Shown here one piece after another: positions 46,584-58,645 of a stretch of 64,000 nucleotides of DNA. Every line of letters starts with the position of its first letter. Within the stretch, counting starts at the first letter, position 1. The stretch spans positions 2,771,781 to 2,835,780 of the forward strand of contig CM064866.1 in NCBI GenBank assembly GCA_032719365.1, read 5' to 3'. The notes below the pieces were generated by a model that saw nothing but the letters and a program-made list of their open reading frames with translations, did no database searches and had not been told where the DNA came from. The position numbers and the translations under genes are program-made. The DNA comes from Prinsepia uniflora (lineage: Eukaryota; Streptophyta; Magnoliopsida; Rosales; Rosaceae).

Positions 46584-48834
46584 AATTGAAAATCATTTTT
46601 AATTTGTTAGTGTATGTATATAAATTGTGCATATTATACTTGTTTATAAATTTTACTTTTGTTAATATTATATTTATCCATCTTATTATTGTTCTTATTA
46701 TTTTTGTTTATAATGCTCATACTTTACTTATTCTTAATTTCTAATTTATACTTGTTCATAAATGTTCATAATTTTTTTTTTTTGTATTTGTTCATATTAA
46801 AATTGATACTTGTTCATAATTTAATTTCATTTGTTTACTTTTACTTTTACTTTTATTTGTTCATATTAAAATTGATACTTGTCATAAATGTATATTGTAC
46901 ATATTCACTTTTCCTTACTTTTAATTTTTTTTTTTTCTTTACACTTTCTAACTTTTTCTTTAATCCATTAACTTTAATTTTATTCCATAAACTTTTTCTT
47001 TATTACATAAACTTTTTCTTTATTCCTTTAACTTTAAATTTATTCATTAACTTTTTATTCCACTAACTTTTTATTCCATTAACTTTTTATTCCATTAACT
47101 TTTATTACATTAACTTTATTACATTAACTTTCTTTTAATTTTATTCCATAACCTTTATGTTCCACTAACTTTATGTTTACACTTATTTTATTTTATGTAA
47201 TCAATTATTTGTTTATGTCTTGTTAAACTTTAAATTTTAAATGAAAAAAAAGAAAATTCGGAATAAAAAAAAATATTAATAATAATAATAATAATAAATT
47301 TTAAAAAAAAAATCGAAATAAAAAAAAATTAATTAAAATAAAAAAAAAATCTTATCTTAGCTTTATGTTAGTGTTAATTCATACTTGTAAATAAATGTTG
47401 TATATATGTTACTTGTTACCTTTTATACTTGTTCATAACTTTTATATTTCATAGTATACATGCATACTTGTTCATAATAGATTTTCATTTATATTTGTTT
47501 ATAATTTTCTTACTTGTTATATTATTCTTGTTCATACTTGTACATAATGTTCATTCTTTTTAATTGTTCATAAATGCTTATGGTAAATATTCACTTTTCC
47601 TTATTTTTATTTTTATTTGGAATTAAAAAAAAACATAAAATTCGTAAAAAAAAATTAAAAATTAAAAAAATTTCTTTTTCTTCATTTATTTAATTTTTAA
47701 ATTCGGAAAAAAAAATTAATTAATAAAAAATAAAAAATTTCTTTTTCTTCATTTATTCGTAAAAATATTCATTTATCTTCACTTTGTGTTAGTATAAATC
47801 TAAATTGTTAAATAAATCTTATACTTATGTTAGTTTGTTAATGAGAAATTGTTTTGTAAATATCATTACTTGTGAATAAAACCATACTTGTAAATAAATT
47901 GTTCATACTTGTATAAATTGTTCATACGTAAATTGTCATGTTATATTTGTAAATTGTGCATAAAAAAAAACATACTTGTAAATAGTTATTGCATTCATGC
48001 ATTAGTCTCAGCTATATGTAGATCACTTGTGCTTCGAAGTTTAGATTTTGATCTTTATCGGCGATGACTCTTTTGTTAACTCTCACCCACGGTAATTGTT
48101 AACACTTGAGTCATCTTAATTCCTCTGGAGTAAGAAATTTTCGAGGGTGATGTCTAGGACAAGAGACGGTACTCATAACGGGTTTTGGGTCTAAGAAAAT
48201 AGCCCTGCCTCTTATGTGTATTCTTTCTAACCTGGTCACTTTTGAAGTTGCCCAAACAGTTGAATTAATCCAAGATATTTACTTGGGCCGCACGGACGTA
48301 TAAGTCTCCATTTAAACTTTGAGGCTATGTGAACCATATATATCTTTGACTTCCCCCGACATGTAAATATTGTTTATATCTTAATTTTCATTATTTGTCA
48401 TGAAAAAGTTAACTTGCATCTTTAGTTTAACTAACTTGCATCTTTCATTTAACTTGCATTTTTAACTTCACTTGCATATTTAGTTTAACTTGCATTGCAC
48501 TCTTCCTCTAACTTACATCTTTAACTCACATTGCATCCTTAACTTTAATTTGCATATCTAACTTGCATTCTTAATTAACGTACATCTCTGACTAACTAAC
48601 TTGCATCTCTGTCTAGGCTGGATGGACGTCAAACTTCAAGCGCTTGTTGGGAGGCAACCCAATGTGTTCTCGGGATGTGAAGGAGTCATCAATACAGATT
48701 TGCTATCCTTTTACCCTTCACTCTCTTTTATTTTGTTTATTTAATGTTTTCCTATTATTTTCGTAAATCATCTTCCTTACTTTGATTCTATGTTTAATTA
48801 CTTCGTATTTTCCTACATTGAGGACAATGTAGAA

Positions 48835-48850
48835 TTTAAGTGTGGGGGAA
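48835..48850 (+). other. Second polypurine-like tract inside the Athila-like element
   Basis: TTTAAGTGTGGGGGAA, almost the same as the tract before the 3' LTR (50606-50621). It follows ATTGAGGACAATGT, a phrase typical of this position in Athila-type elements. Confidence 0.7.
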
Positions 48851-50605
48851 TGGTTTACAATTTTGAATGTTCAAAAAAAAAAAATTACAAAAAAAAAAAA
48901 AAAATTTAAAAAATAAAATAAAAAAATTACTGTTTTGAATCTTTTTGTTTTAACTTAGTATTTTTATGAGTTTTTTTTTTATTTATTTTTTAATTTTTAT
49001 TTGTGCAATTGAAATTTTTTTTATTAAGTATTTCTTACGAAAAAAAAAACAAAAAAAAAATTAAAAAAAATAATAAAAAATATAAAAAAAAAGAGGTGAA
49101 AAAAAAAATGAAAAAAAAAAATTTGTTTTCTTGAATCTTTTAACTTAGTGTTTTTATGAGTCTTAAGTTGCCATTTAACTTGTCAATGATATAAATGAAC
49201 GGAAATGAATATGTTATGGCTATAAAGATGATTACTACAACTTGAATTTGTTTGTTAATATTTTGTGATTAAGTGTTATAACTTGAAGATAATGCATGTA
49301 AATTGGCATATAAACGAGCATGATAAGATAAGTATGAATCATATGAACCTTATGTGAGCTTTAGAACTTTATATACATCTTTGATGAGTGATTCATAAGT
49401 TCTTTGTTTAAATTGATATACATATGCCTCATAACTGCTTGCCATAGTTTTTAATGAACTCTAGAGTACTAGAACTTATTCTATGTGATTTTCAAAGCTT
49501 TTAAGTCAATAAACTCTCCGATTTTGGATATGATTAAGGCATTAGGGTTAACACCACAAATTCAAACATCCATCTTCCCTATTTTGTGCGCACAAGTTGC
49601 GACCCCCCTAGTTTTAACCCTTTCGAGCCCACATTAAGCCTTTCTTTCATCACCATGATTATCTAAACACGTGAGCTTAGTATAGACATCCTTTACCCTT
49701 GTTCCAAGAACTCGGTTGAAGACATATTGATTGTGTAAAGAGAAAATAATGATATTGGAAAGACTTTCATGTGAATTATTTGGATTTACCGACTCAAGCT
49801 TTGTTGTATTGTTGACGCATGTTATTACCTTGAAAAAAAAAAATCATCAAAAAAAAAAATCAAAAAAAAAAAAAGTTGAGTCTCGATCAAGGTAATAAGG
49901 TTTGGTTATGTAATGTTTGAGTTAAGTCCCTTACATTGGTAAATCCGACACAAAGAATGAATTCGAGGCCCAACAAGATGAAATTAGGCCTATGTTCGAA
50001 GGGATGGATTATTGACATCATTGCACTAAGGTTGGGAAGCTATGATACGTTTTGGGAGTCTTTTGAGTCTTGGAACGAATTTGAGCACCACTTGTCCTAT
50101 ATATTCCTTGCCTCTAAACTTAGCCCCATTACAACCTTCGTAAAGACCTTATGATCCTTAAGATGGTAAATTTTGATTAGTGGAGTCAATCACTTGAGTA
50201 AGCTTATGGTTTTGGTTCATTTGTGCAAGTATGTTTTGTTTTTATATTGAGGTGTTTGTTTGAGATTTTGCAAAAATACTTCATTTCGATTATGTGAGTA
50301 TTTCTCACATACTTTGAGTGCAAACACAAACCCTCACAAATTGAGTGAATTTATGAGTGCATATCCTTGTGAGTTGATTCATACTTGTTTTACTCATGTT
50401 GTGATCCAATTCACCAATTTTGCTCATTATTTTACTTGTTGAAACATTTTGTCACTATGTATTAACTCTTGAATTCCATCTGCTTAAATGTTTTAAGTGA
50501 AAATCTTTTATGCCATGATAATAATGAAATATTGAGACAAATGGTTAAAGGTTACTTGTTTTGAATACGTAGTTTTATTTTAGTATTTGCTAGGGACTAG
50601 CAAAG

Positions 50606-50621
50606 TTTAAGTGTGGGGGTA
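50606..50621 (+). other. Polypurine tract before the Athila-like 3' LTR
   Basis: TTTAAGTGTGGGGGTA, two bases before the LTR opening TGATAGG at 50624. Confidence 0.8.
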
Positions 50622-50623
50622 TT

Positions 50624-52684
50624 TGATAGGTCATCAAATAAGCATTATTTTATATTATTTTATACCCTTTATACTTAGCTTTTAATATTAAAATAATAAA
50701 TAATTAAATAAAATAATTTATTTTGTGTTATTTTTGTTTAAATAAATAAAGTTTGTAATTTGGAGTATTTTGGCGAAAGAATCGTCTCGATCGGAATTAT
50801 AACGAATAAATTATAGACGAAATTCGGTGGAGTAATTAATTTAGTTATTAATTAAATTAATTAATTAATTTTTCTGTGCAGCCCAAACCCAATTGTTAAA
50901 AACCAGCCCAGCGAAGCCCAAATCCGATGCAGCCCGGCCCATATTTCGGCCTGAAGGCCAGCCCACAACGCCGCAAGCCCAGGCCCAAGCGGCCCAGCCT
51001 TCTTCAGCCTTGCCCAGCGAGTTCGGCGCGCGCCTACCGATTCGCTGCTCTTCTCCTCAGCGCGCGGCCGCCGAATCCACAGACCGTTTTTCAGCAGCTA
51101 CCAGCCGAACCCCCTATCTTCTTTTCCAGCAAAGGTTGCAGCCATTCCTTCCACTTTCCAACCCAATTTTACAACTTTACAACTAAAACCACCACCCAAT
51201 CTCATCATTTCACTTTTTAATATTTTTATTGTAACTTTGATTTGTTTTTATTTATTTTTTTAGAGTGTAATTAGCTTTTTCCCCCTATAAATAGGGGTTC
51301 AATTCTTGTATTTTGGAGAGTCCCCAATTAGTTTCATTCTTCCATTTCTTTCATTTTTCTTAGTTCTAGTTCTTAGTTAGTTCTTTTGTTTCTCTCTTTT
51401 GAGAGACATTTTTGGGGACCATTTTAACTTCTTGTAGATTTTCTTATTAATTAGCTTTATTTTAATTCTTGTTCTTAATTTATGTTATTTTTATTTTTCT
51501 TAATTTCATTTCTTCTTTACTTTGTTCTTGTGATATTTCTTTGAGATCTCTTAAACACATTTTTATGCTTTCCTTAAGAAATACCTAGGCCAAGTAATTC
51601 TAAGGCAATTCAAGAGTTTTAAGACCGAATTCCTCGTATTTCTTCTTCCATCTTCACAAGTTTCATGCCGCTGTTCGGTGATTCTTGTGAAAATCCATAC
51701 TTCTCTACTTAAATTCTTGTTATTGTTATTGGTTTTACTTATAATTCAATATATGTGTTGGTATTTTCTTTCTAACATTTGTAAGTAAGAATGCAATCTC
51801 CATGTGTTTTACTTTTTGAGTTTCTTTTACTTCATATGTTTTAGTGCTTAAACTTCAATTCGAAGCTAAATGTTGATCCGCTGTTCGGGGCATTTAGAAT
51901 AGAGTTGAAGAGATTTAATGTTTGATCGCTGTTCGGCGCATTAAATCACTTACTTAAGGTGGATCATATTGTAAGTAATAATCCGCTGTTCGGTGCATTT
52001 ATAATATGAAAAATGTATGCATGTATTTGAGATGATTAAGGTATGATTTCGTGATTGGTTCAATATGAGCATGATGTTAGAGTGTTGGTAAAAATATGTG
52101 TTTGAAGAAAATTCACTAGTACAAAGGTTAAAGTAGAAGTAAAATTAAGTATTTAATTATTTTTACTTGTTTTATTTATTTTATATTTACAACTCTTTTC
52201 AAACCCCCCCTTTTCAATTCTTTATTCTTTTATTCTTTTATTCTTTTATTCTTTTATTCTTTTTTATTCTTTATTCTTTTATTGTTTTATTCTTCTATCC
52301 TTTTTATTCTTTATTCTTTTATTCTTTTATTCTTTTATTCTTCCTTTATACTTTTAGTTTATTATTCTTTGATTCTTTCATCTCTTTATTCTTTTATTCT
52401 TTAATACTTTTAGTTTATTATTCTTTGATTAATTAATTCTTTAATTCTTTAATTCTTTAATTCATTAATTCTTTAATTTGTTAATTCTTTAATTATTTAA
52501 TTCATTAATTTATTCATTATTCATTTATTCATTACTCTTTCCCACTAACACATTATTAATGTTCCCTAATTTCCCCGGTTAAGAACGATCCCTATTTACC
52601 AATACTACATCTACACAAAAAGGGTTTAAATTGTACAACACTCAAATTACGTGTTTAATTTAATGCGTAGTTTGGGCGTAGTCA
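50624..52684 (+). repeat. 3' LTR of the Athila-like element
   Basis: Same layout as 44508-46560 with a constant offset of 6116 through the TATA box and stem-loops. Visible differences are a few substitutions (for example GCTTTCCTG-type C/A at the first stem-loop) and one extra TTCTTTTA-type unit near 52325. Confidence 0.93.
51653..52009 (+). other. Four stem-loops presenting CGCTGTTCGG (3' LTR copy)
   Basis: All four stems and motifs of 45537-45893 are repeated without change in the paired bases. One substitution lies in the first loop (TTTCATGCC against TTTCCTGCC). Confidence 0.9.
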
Positions 52685-52689
52685 CCCAC

Positions 52690-54077
52690 GCGCAGCCACT
52701 TTGGGCGGCGCGTGGGGGCGCATGAGGAGGATTCCGCTCAAACTTCCAACATGGTTTTGGTTCTAAATGTTCTAAGGAATCCATTGGTGCACTTTTCGGG
52801 TTAATCGGACGATGTTACGAGATAGGTCGGGAATCCGGACGGTTTAGGGTCTAAGTTTTAATTACGAATAAATTCCCGAAAATTAGGGGGGATTAGAGTT
52901 AGCATATTTGATGTAATTGTGACCCTATTTGGTGCCTATTGACAGGACGGGAGACGCCTGAGACGGTCGAGGAGCGCACGGAGCGCGATTGACAAATTCC
53001 GATTCGTGAGTGGACTCTTTCTTTTCTCATGAGCATGCCTAGCTAGTTTTAATTATGTTTTAGGGTTTAAAGTATGTTTTAAATACTTGTTGATGATGAT
53101 TATATGTGATTACTATGCTTGCACGTTTTTCGAGACATTTTCGGGTTTTTGCACGTTTTTCGAGAAAAGTGGGATTTCTGATTTTTGATGCTATACTTTG
53201 GGATTCAAATTATGATTGGTTTCTGATGGGTATAAATGGATTACGAATATGACTTTTGGTAATCGCGATTTTTGGTTTTAAAAGTGGAATTCCGGATTTG
53301 GGTTCGGAATGACAGTTCTGAACGCCGGAAGGGCTTCGAACCGGGGATTTCGGATTCAGGTTTGGAGATGGATTTAGAATTGATTTTTGATGGGTTTGGA
53401 TTGGATTTGCTGGATCTGGATATTGGGTTTAAAGACCCGGATTCTGATTGACGGGGGACGGGCCCGGATTGAGTTTAAAGACTCGGCTATTTACGATATT
53501 ACCCCCGTAGACCTATTGAGTTTAAAGACTCGGATTATATTTGAGGCCTGGTTGAGTTTAAAGACTCGGATAGACCCAGCAGGTTTGATCAGACTTTGAT
53601 ATTTGCGGATTTGGTTTTATGATATGATCTTGGCATATTTATCATACTGTTTTATATTGTGGTTTTCTAATACTGAGTTAGGCATGAATATTTTTAAAAC
53701 GGAGGGAAAAACCTTATTCTTTTATGTCAACCGTTTTATTCTTAAATCGTGTTTTAAACATTTTATTGCTTAGTCCACTCACACTTTTGTTCTAAAATTT
53801 TCCCTCTAGGTCGTGGTGATATCGCTGGGGTAAACGTTGAGGCAGGATCCGAGGCATAGAGCTTACGACGTCCTTCCGTTGCGAGATTAGCCCTAGTAGG
53901 ATTTTGTGCCTGTTTTGTATAAACTATGCTCTGCCTTACGGTTGTATTTATTTACTCCCTTGTCTGATAGTTATGCTTATGGTTGTGTTGAGGTTATTTT
54001 GGTACTTTAAGTGTGATTGTCAGACGGGAGCAGGGTTCGTCTCGGGTATCGAGGTGATATTGGGACGGGTCCTGAAA
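52690..54077 (+). repeat. Right half of the chimeric LTR (family B type), 5' LTR of the gag-pol element
   Basis: Closely matches 59950-61373 of the family B 3' LTR and ends CCTGAAA (3' LTR: CCTGACA) before the primer site. It holds four copies of the GRGTTTAAAGACYC repeat (53429-53570) and the predicted intron 53006-53809. Confidence 0.88.
53006..53809 (+). other. Predicted LTR leader intron 2 (family B, 5' LTR)
   Basis: A 60-nt exon-like block (52946-53005) is followed by GTGAGTGGAC (53006). GTCCACTCAC lies at 53773-53782 and the acceptor CCCTCTAG|G ends at 53809. The 3' LTR has CCCTCCAG at the same place, so the acceptor survives the substitution. Confidence 0.55.
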
Positions 54078-54079
54078 AT

Positions 54080-54091
54080 TGGTATCAGAGC
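54080..54091 (+). other. Primer-binding site, initiator tRNA-Met (family B)
   Basis: TGGTATCAGAGC shortly after the LTR end, 83 bp before the gag ATG. Confidence 0.92.
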
Positions 54092-54174
54092 ATAGGTTTG
54101 TCGGTTTGTGTCGGTACGAGGTCGTTTTTAGGTTGTTTTACTAACTCTATGCCTCTTTCAGCGTACGTTTGATC

Positions 54175-57100
54175 ATGCCTCCGAGAAGTGAACCCCTTCC
54201 ACGACCTGAAGAAGCGGAGTGTGCGTCAAATGAGCGAGCCCAGCGGCTCGGGGCTACTACGTTCAGTGGTGGGGCAGACCCAGAGGAAGCCCACCGATGG
54301 ATCACCTGGGTTGAGCGGATCTTCGGGGTGATGTGTTGTCCTCCAGGAGATCGTGTGTTGTTAGCTACTTTTCTGTTAGACGGCGCAGCATATGAGTGGT
54401 GGTATACGCTGGAGTTGTCAGGTTAGGACGCTCATACCGTGACTTGGGAGACTTTCCGGGAGCGGTTTTTGGACCAGTATTATCCTCGCTCTTTTTGGGA
54501 TGCCAAAGAGGCGGAGTTCCTTCAGTTGAAACAAGGGAGCATGACAGTGGCCGAGTATGAGCAGAGATTCCAGATGTTGTCTCGATTCGCTCCTGCATTT
54601 GTGGCAACCGAGGCTGAGAAGTGTCGTCGGTTTGAGTTGGGTCTTCGAGGAGAGATTAGAGCCATTGTGACAGCCGGTTCATTTGCTACTTTCAGGGAGT
54701 TGTCAGATGCTGCTGTTAGAGTGGAGGCCAGTCTGCCTGCCAGGCCACAGTACTCGTGTAGTGTGCGACGCCATGAGCATTCTTTTCCTGGAGCGTCGAG
54801 TCAGAGGACCCCGAAGAGTGGCAACTATAGTGGTACTTCATCAGCTGGTGGAGCCCGGTTTGGCCGACCAGGTAGTTTTCAGTTCTCAGGATTTCGGGGA
54901 GCTAGAGCACAGCCGACTCCTCAGGCGAGTGCTACTTATGTTGCTTCTACTGGGAGACAAACTGGTGGACCCGGTAGAGATGTCTGCTATTATTGTGGAG
55001 AGCATGGCCATTTTCGGAGAGAGTGCCCGTTACTAGCCCAGGCGGGTGGAGCAGGCCGAGGTACAGCAGAACCTGGGCGGAGTACTGCATCTGTGTCAGG
55101 GACGGCAGGCCCTAGAGGTGGCGGTGGTGCCACGAGCAGTTCTAGAGGGCGCGGTAGGTCATCAGGACCTCAGGCGCGAGTTTTTTCTATGACCCAGCAG
55201 GAGGCTAGATCAGCGCCGGGAGTGGTGACAGGTACACTTACCATACTTGGTCACACTGTTTTTGCTTTGATAGATCCCGTGGCTACTCATTCATTTATAG
55301 CCCAGAGTTGTAGTCTGGTTACGGAGAGAGAGGTGTCTACCTTGGATTGTGCCTTAGGGGTGAGTACACCTACTGGGGAGGTGTTGGTAGTGACTCAGGT
55401 TTTGAAAGAGTGTTCGGTGATGGTAGGTGAGGTTGAGTTAGTGGCGGACTTGTTACTGTTGGATCTGTGGGACTTCGATGTGATATTGGGTATGGACTGG
55501 TTGACGAGGCATCATGCTTCTATCGAGTGTTTCGATAGAAGAGTGACCTTTCGGAGTCCAGGATTACCAGAGACCACGTTTCAGGGGGATCAGCGTGCAC
55601 TCCCTACTGGAGTTATTTCGGCACTTGAGGCTAGCAAGTTGTTGCATAAGGGATGCCAGGGTTACATAGCTCATGTGGTGGATACACGTGCTACGCCAGT
55701 GAGGGCGGAGGATAAACCAGTGGTGCGGGAGTTTCCCGATGTTTTTCCCGAGGAGTTACCAGGATTACCACCTCATCGAGATATCGAGTTCACGATTGAT
55801 CTTCTTCCAGGTACGCAGCCTATTTCACAGACTCCTTACCACAGGGCACCTGCAGAATTGAGGGAACTTAAGGCACAGTTACAAGAGTTGGTCGATATGG
55901 GATTCATTCGACCGAGTATGTCACCTTGGGGAGTGTCTGTACTGTTTGTCAAGAAGAAGGACGGAGGTTTGAGATTGTGTATGGATTACAGACAGCTGAA
56001 TAAGGTAACTATTCGGAATAAGTATCCCTTACCCCGGATTGATGATTTGTTTGACCAACTGAAGGGAGCACAGTACTTTTCGAAGATTGACCTTCGCTCT
56101 GGCTATCATCAGTTGAGGGTTAAAGAGGAGGATGTACCCAAGACGGCCTTTCGGACCAGGTACGGTCACTATGAGTTTGTTGTGATGCCTTTTGGATTGA
56201 CTAATGCCCCAGCAGCTTTTATGGACCTCATGAACCGAGTATTTCGGTCGTACTTGGATCGTTTTGTGATCGTATTCATTGATGACATCTTGGTATATTC
56301 GAAGAGTGCGAAGGCGCACGAGAAGCATCTGAGAATAGTGTTTAAGACCCTGAGAGAGCATCAGTTGTATGCGAAATTAAGCAAGTGCCAGTTTTGGTTA
56401 ACCAGTGTCGGATTTCTTGGTCATGTGATTTCAGCCGAGGGCATCAGAGTGGATCCTCAGAAGGTTGAGGCGGTAGCAAATTGGGAACAGCCCAAGACGG
56501 TGACAGAGATCAGGTGTTTTCTGGGTTTAGCAGGCTATTACCGGCGCTTTATTGAAGTTTTTTCTATTTTAGCTGCTCCGTTGACACGGCTGACTCGGAA
56601 GGGAGTTCGGTTTGACTGGGATGAGAACTGTGAGCAGAGTTTCCAGGAGCTTAAGAGACGGTTGACATCGGCTCCTGTGTTGGCCCTTCCAGACGATAGT
56701 GGGGAGTTTGAGGTTTATAGTGACGCTTCTTTATAGGGTTTGGGTTGTGTGTTGATGCAGAACGGGAAAGTGATTGCTTACGCTTCCCGCAGTTGAAACC
56801 CCATGAGATGAATTACCCCACCCATGACTTGGAACTTGATGCGGTGGTTCATGCCCTGAAGATTTGGCGACATTATTTGTACGGCGAAAGGTGCAGGATT
56901 TTCACGGACCACAAGAGTCTGAAGTATCTGTTCATTTAGAAGGATTTGAATCTGAGACAACGTCGATGGTTGGAGCTACTTAAAGACTACGACTGTACGA
57001 TCGAGTATCACCCAGGAAAGGCTAATGTGGTAGCCGATGCTTTGAGCAGGAAATCAGCTAGTTCTTTGTCGCATTTGAGAACGGTCCGGTTACCTTTGTT

Positions 57101-58610
57101 GGTTGAGCTCCGTAGACTTGGAGTAGAGCTGACTGTGGATGGTCAGGGAGCACTCCTAGCGAGTTTCCACGTGCGACCTGTTTTGATTGATCAGGTTATC
57201 GATGCTCAGTTTGAGGACCCCATTTTGGGCATCATACGGATTGAGGTCGAGGCTGGAGAGAGACAGGACTTTGAGATTCGCGAAGATGAAGCCTTGGTTA
57301 AGGATGGACGGTTGTGTGTACCCGAGGACGAAACGTTGAAGAATGTGATACTGGATGAGGCTCACTGTTCAGCCTATGCGATGCATCCTGGTGGGACCAA
57401 GATGTATCATACACTTCGAGAGCATTACTGGTGGTCAGGTATGAAACGTGAAATTGCAGAGTATGTCAGTAGATGCTTGATCTGTCAACAGGTAAAAGCT
57501 GAACGGCAGAGGCCCTATGGAGCCATGCAACCTTTGCCGATTCCCGAGTGGAAATGGGATCACCTGACGATGGATTTTGTATTCAAGCTTTCCAGGACAC
57601 CGAAGGGACACGATGGCGTGTGGGTGATCGTGGATAGACTTACGAAGTCTGCTCATTTCTTGCTAGTACGGGAGAACTTCAGGTTGGCGCAGTTTGCGCA
57701 GTTGTTTATTGATGAGATTATCCGGCTACATGGGACTCTAGAGTCGATAGTATCTGACAGCGACCCGAGGTTTACTTCCCGGTTTTGGCAGAGCTTACAG
57801 GAAGCCTTTGGGACGAAACTGCACTTCATTACTGCATTTCATCCTCAGACCGATGGACAGTCTGAGCGGACCATTCAGATTCTTGAGCACATGATGAGAG
57901 CTTGTGTTCTACAGTTTCAGGGTACTTGGGAGTCACATTTACCTTTGATGGAGTTCACCTACAATAACAGCTATCAGGAGAGTATTGGGATGGCTCCCTA
58001 TGAGGCTTTGTACGGGCGACAGTGTCGGACTCCATTGTGTTGGACCGAAGTTGGTGAGAGGAGATTGACTACGTCTGAGCTGGTAGACCTTACACAAGAA
58101 AAAGTGGCACTGATTAGAGATCGACTGAAGGCAGCTCAGGACCGGCAGAAGAGTTACGCCGACCGTAGGATGAGAGATTTGGAGTTTGCAGTGGGAGATT
58201 GGGTTTTCTTGAAGTTATCTCCTTGGAAGGGAATCGTACGGTTTGGCAGACGAGGGAAGTTGAGTCCTCGTTATATTGGGCCCTATGAGATTTTGGAGCG
58301 GATTGGTCCTTTTGCTTATCGATTGGCTTTACCAGCGGACTTGGAAAAGGTACAAAATGTCTTTCATGTATCTATGCTTCGGAAGTATATACGAGATGAT
58401 TCACATGTTCTGGAAGCACAACCTGTTGAGCTTTGGGAAAATTTGAGCTTTGAAGAGCAACCCATAGCGATTTTGGATCGGAAGGACAAAGTCTTACGGA
58501 GGAAGACGGTTCCCTTAGTTAAAGTATTGTGGAGGAATCATCTGGTGGAAGAAGCTACCTGGGAACCTGAGGCCTTAATGTGCGAACAGTACCCTTATTT
58601 GTTTCACTGA
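54175..58610 (+). pseudogene. gag-pol: Ty3/gypsy chromovirus gag-pol polyprotein, disrupted by three TAG stops and one frameshift
   Basis: Domains appear in order. GAG runs from MPPRSEPLPRPEEAE with CCHC knuckle CYYCGEHGHFRREC (54985-55026). The protease has its active site changed to DPVA (Asp 55273-55275). RT has FIDD (56275-56286). RNase H starts at VYSDAS. Integrase has D in HLTMDFVF, D in SDSDPRF and E in GQSERTIQILEH, with a GPY/F-like module RYIGPYEILERIGPF. A chromodomain-like C-terminus (VLWRNHLVEEATWEPEAL) ends at 58610. Chromodomain, long LTRs and tRNA-Met priming suggest the Tekay/Del clade; the clade is inferred. Lesions are TAG at 54424-54426 in gag, TAG at 56734-56736 in RNase H, a one-base loss near 56790, and TAG at 56937-56939. 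The frame is otherwise open, so the copy is fairly young. Confidence 0.93.
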
Positions 58611-58630
58611 ATTTCGGGGACGAAATTCTT

Positions 58631-58644
58631 TTTAGGGGGGTAGA
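58631..58644 (+). other. Polypurine tract of the gag-pol element
   Basis: TTTAGGGGGGTAGA directly before the 3' LTR opening TTGTAACAACCCG. Confidence 0.75.
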
Positions 58645-58645
58645 T

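Larger units (their letters stand above)
44508..52684 (+). mobile_element. Non-autonomous Athila-like LTR retrotransposon (8.2 kb)
   Basis: Two LTRs of about 2.05 kb (44508-46560 and 50624-52684) with only a few differences flank 4.06 kb. The target duplication CCCAC is at 44503-44507 and 52685-52689. The primer site matches tRNA-Asp and the polypurine-like TTTAAGTGTGGGGG lies before the 3' LTR. GGGAGGCAACCCAATGTG (about 48649-48666) recalls Athila-type elements. No gag or pol ORF is seen; the interior is rich in A and T runs and AACTTGCAT repeats (48410-48610). The near identity of the LTRs shows a recent insertion. Confidence 0.88.

Noticed and set aside
46659..47066. 135-codon hydrophobic frame in the Athila-like interior
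   Set aside because: Low-complexity T-rich sequence with no retrotransposon or membrane protein motif.
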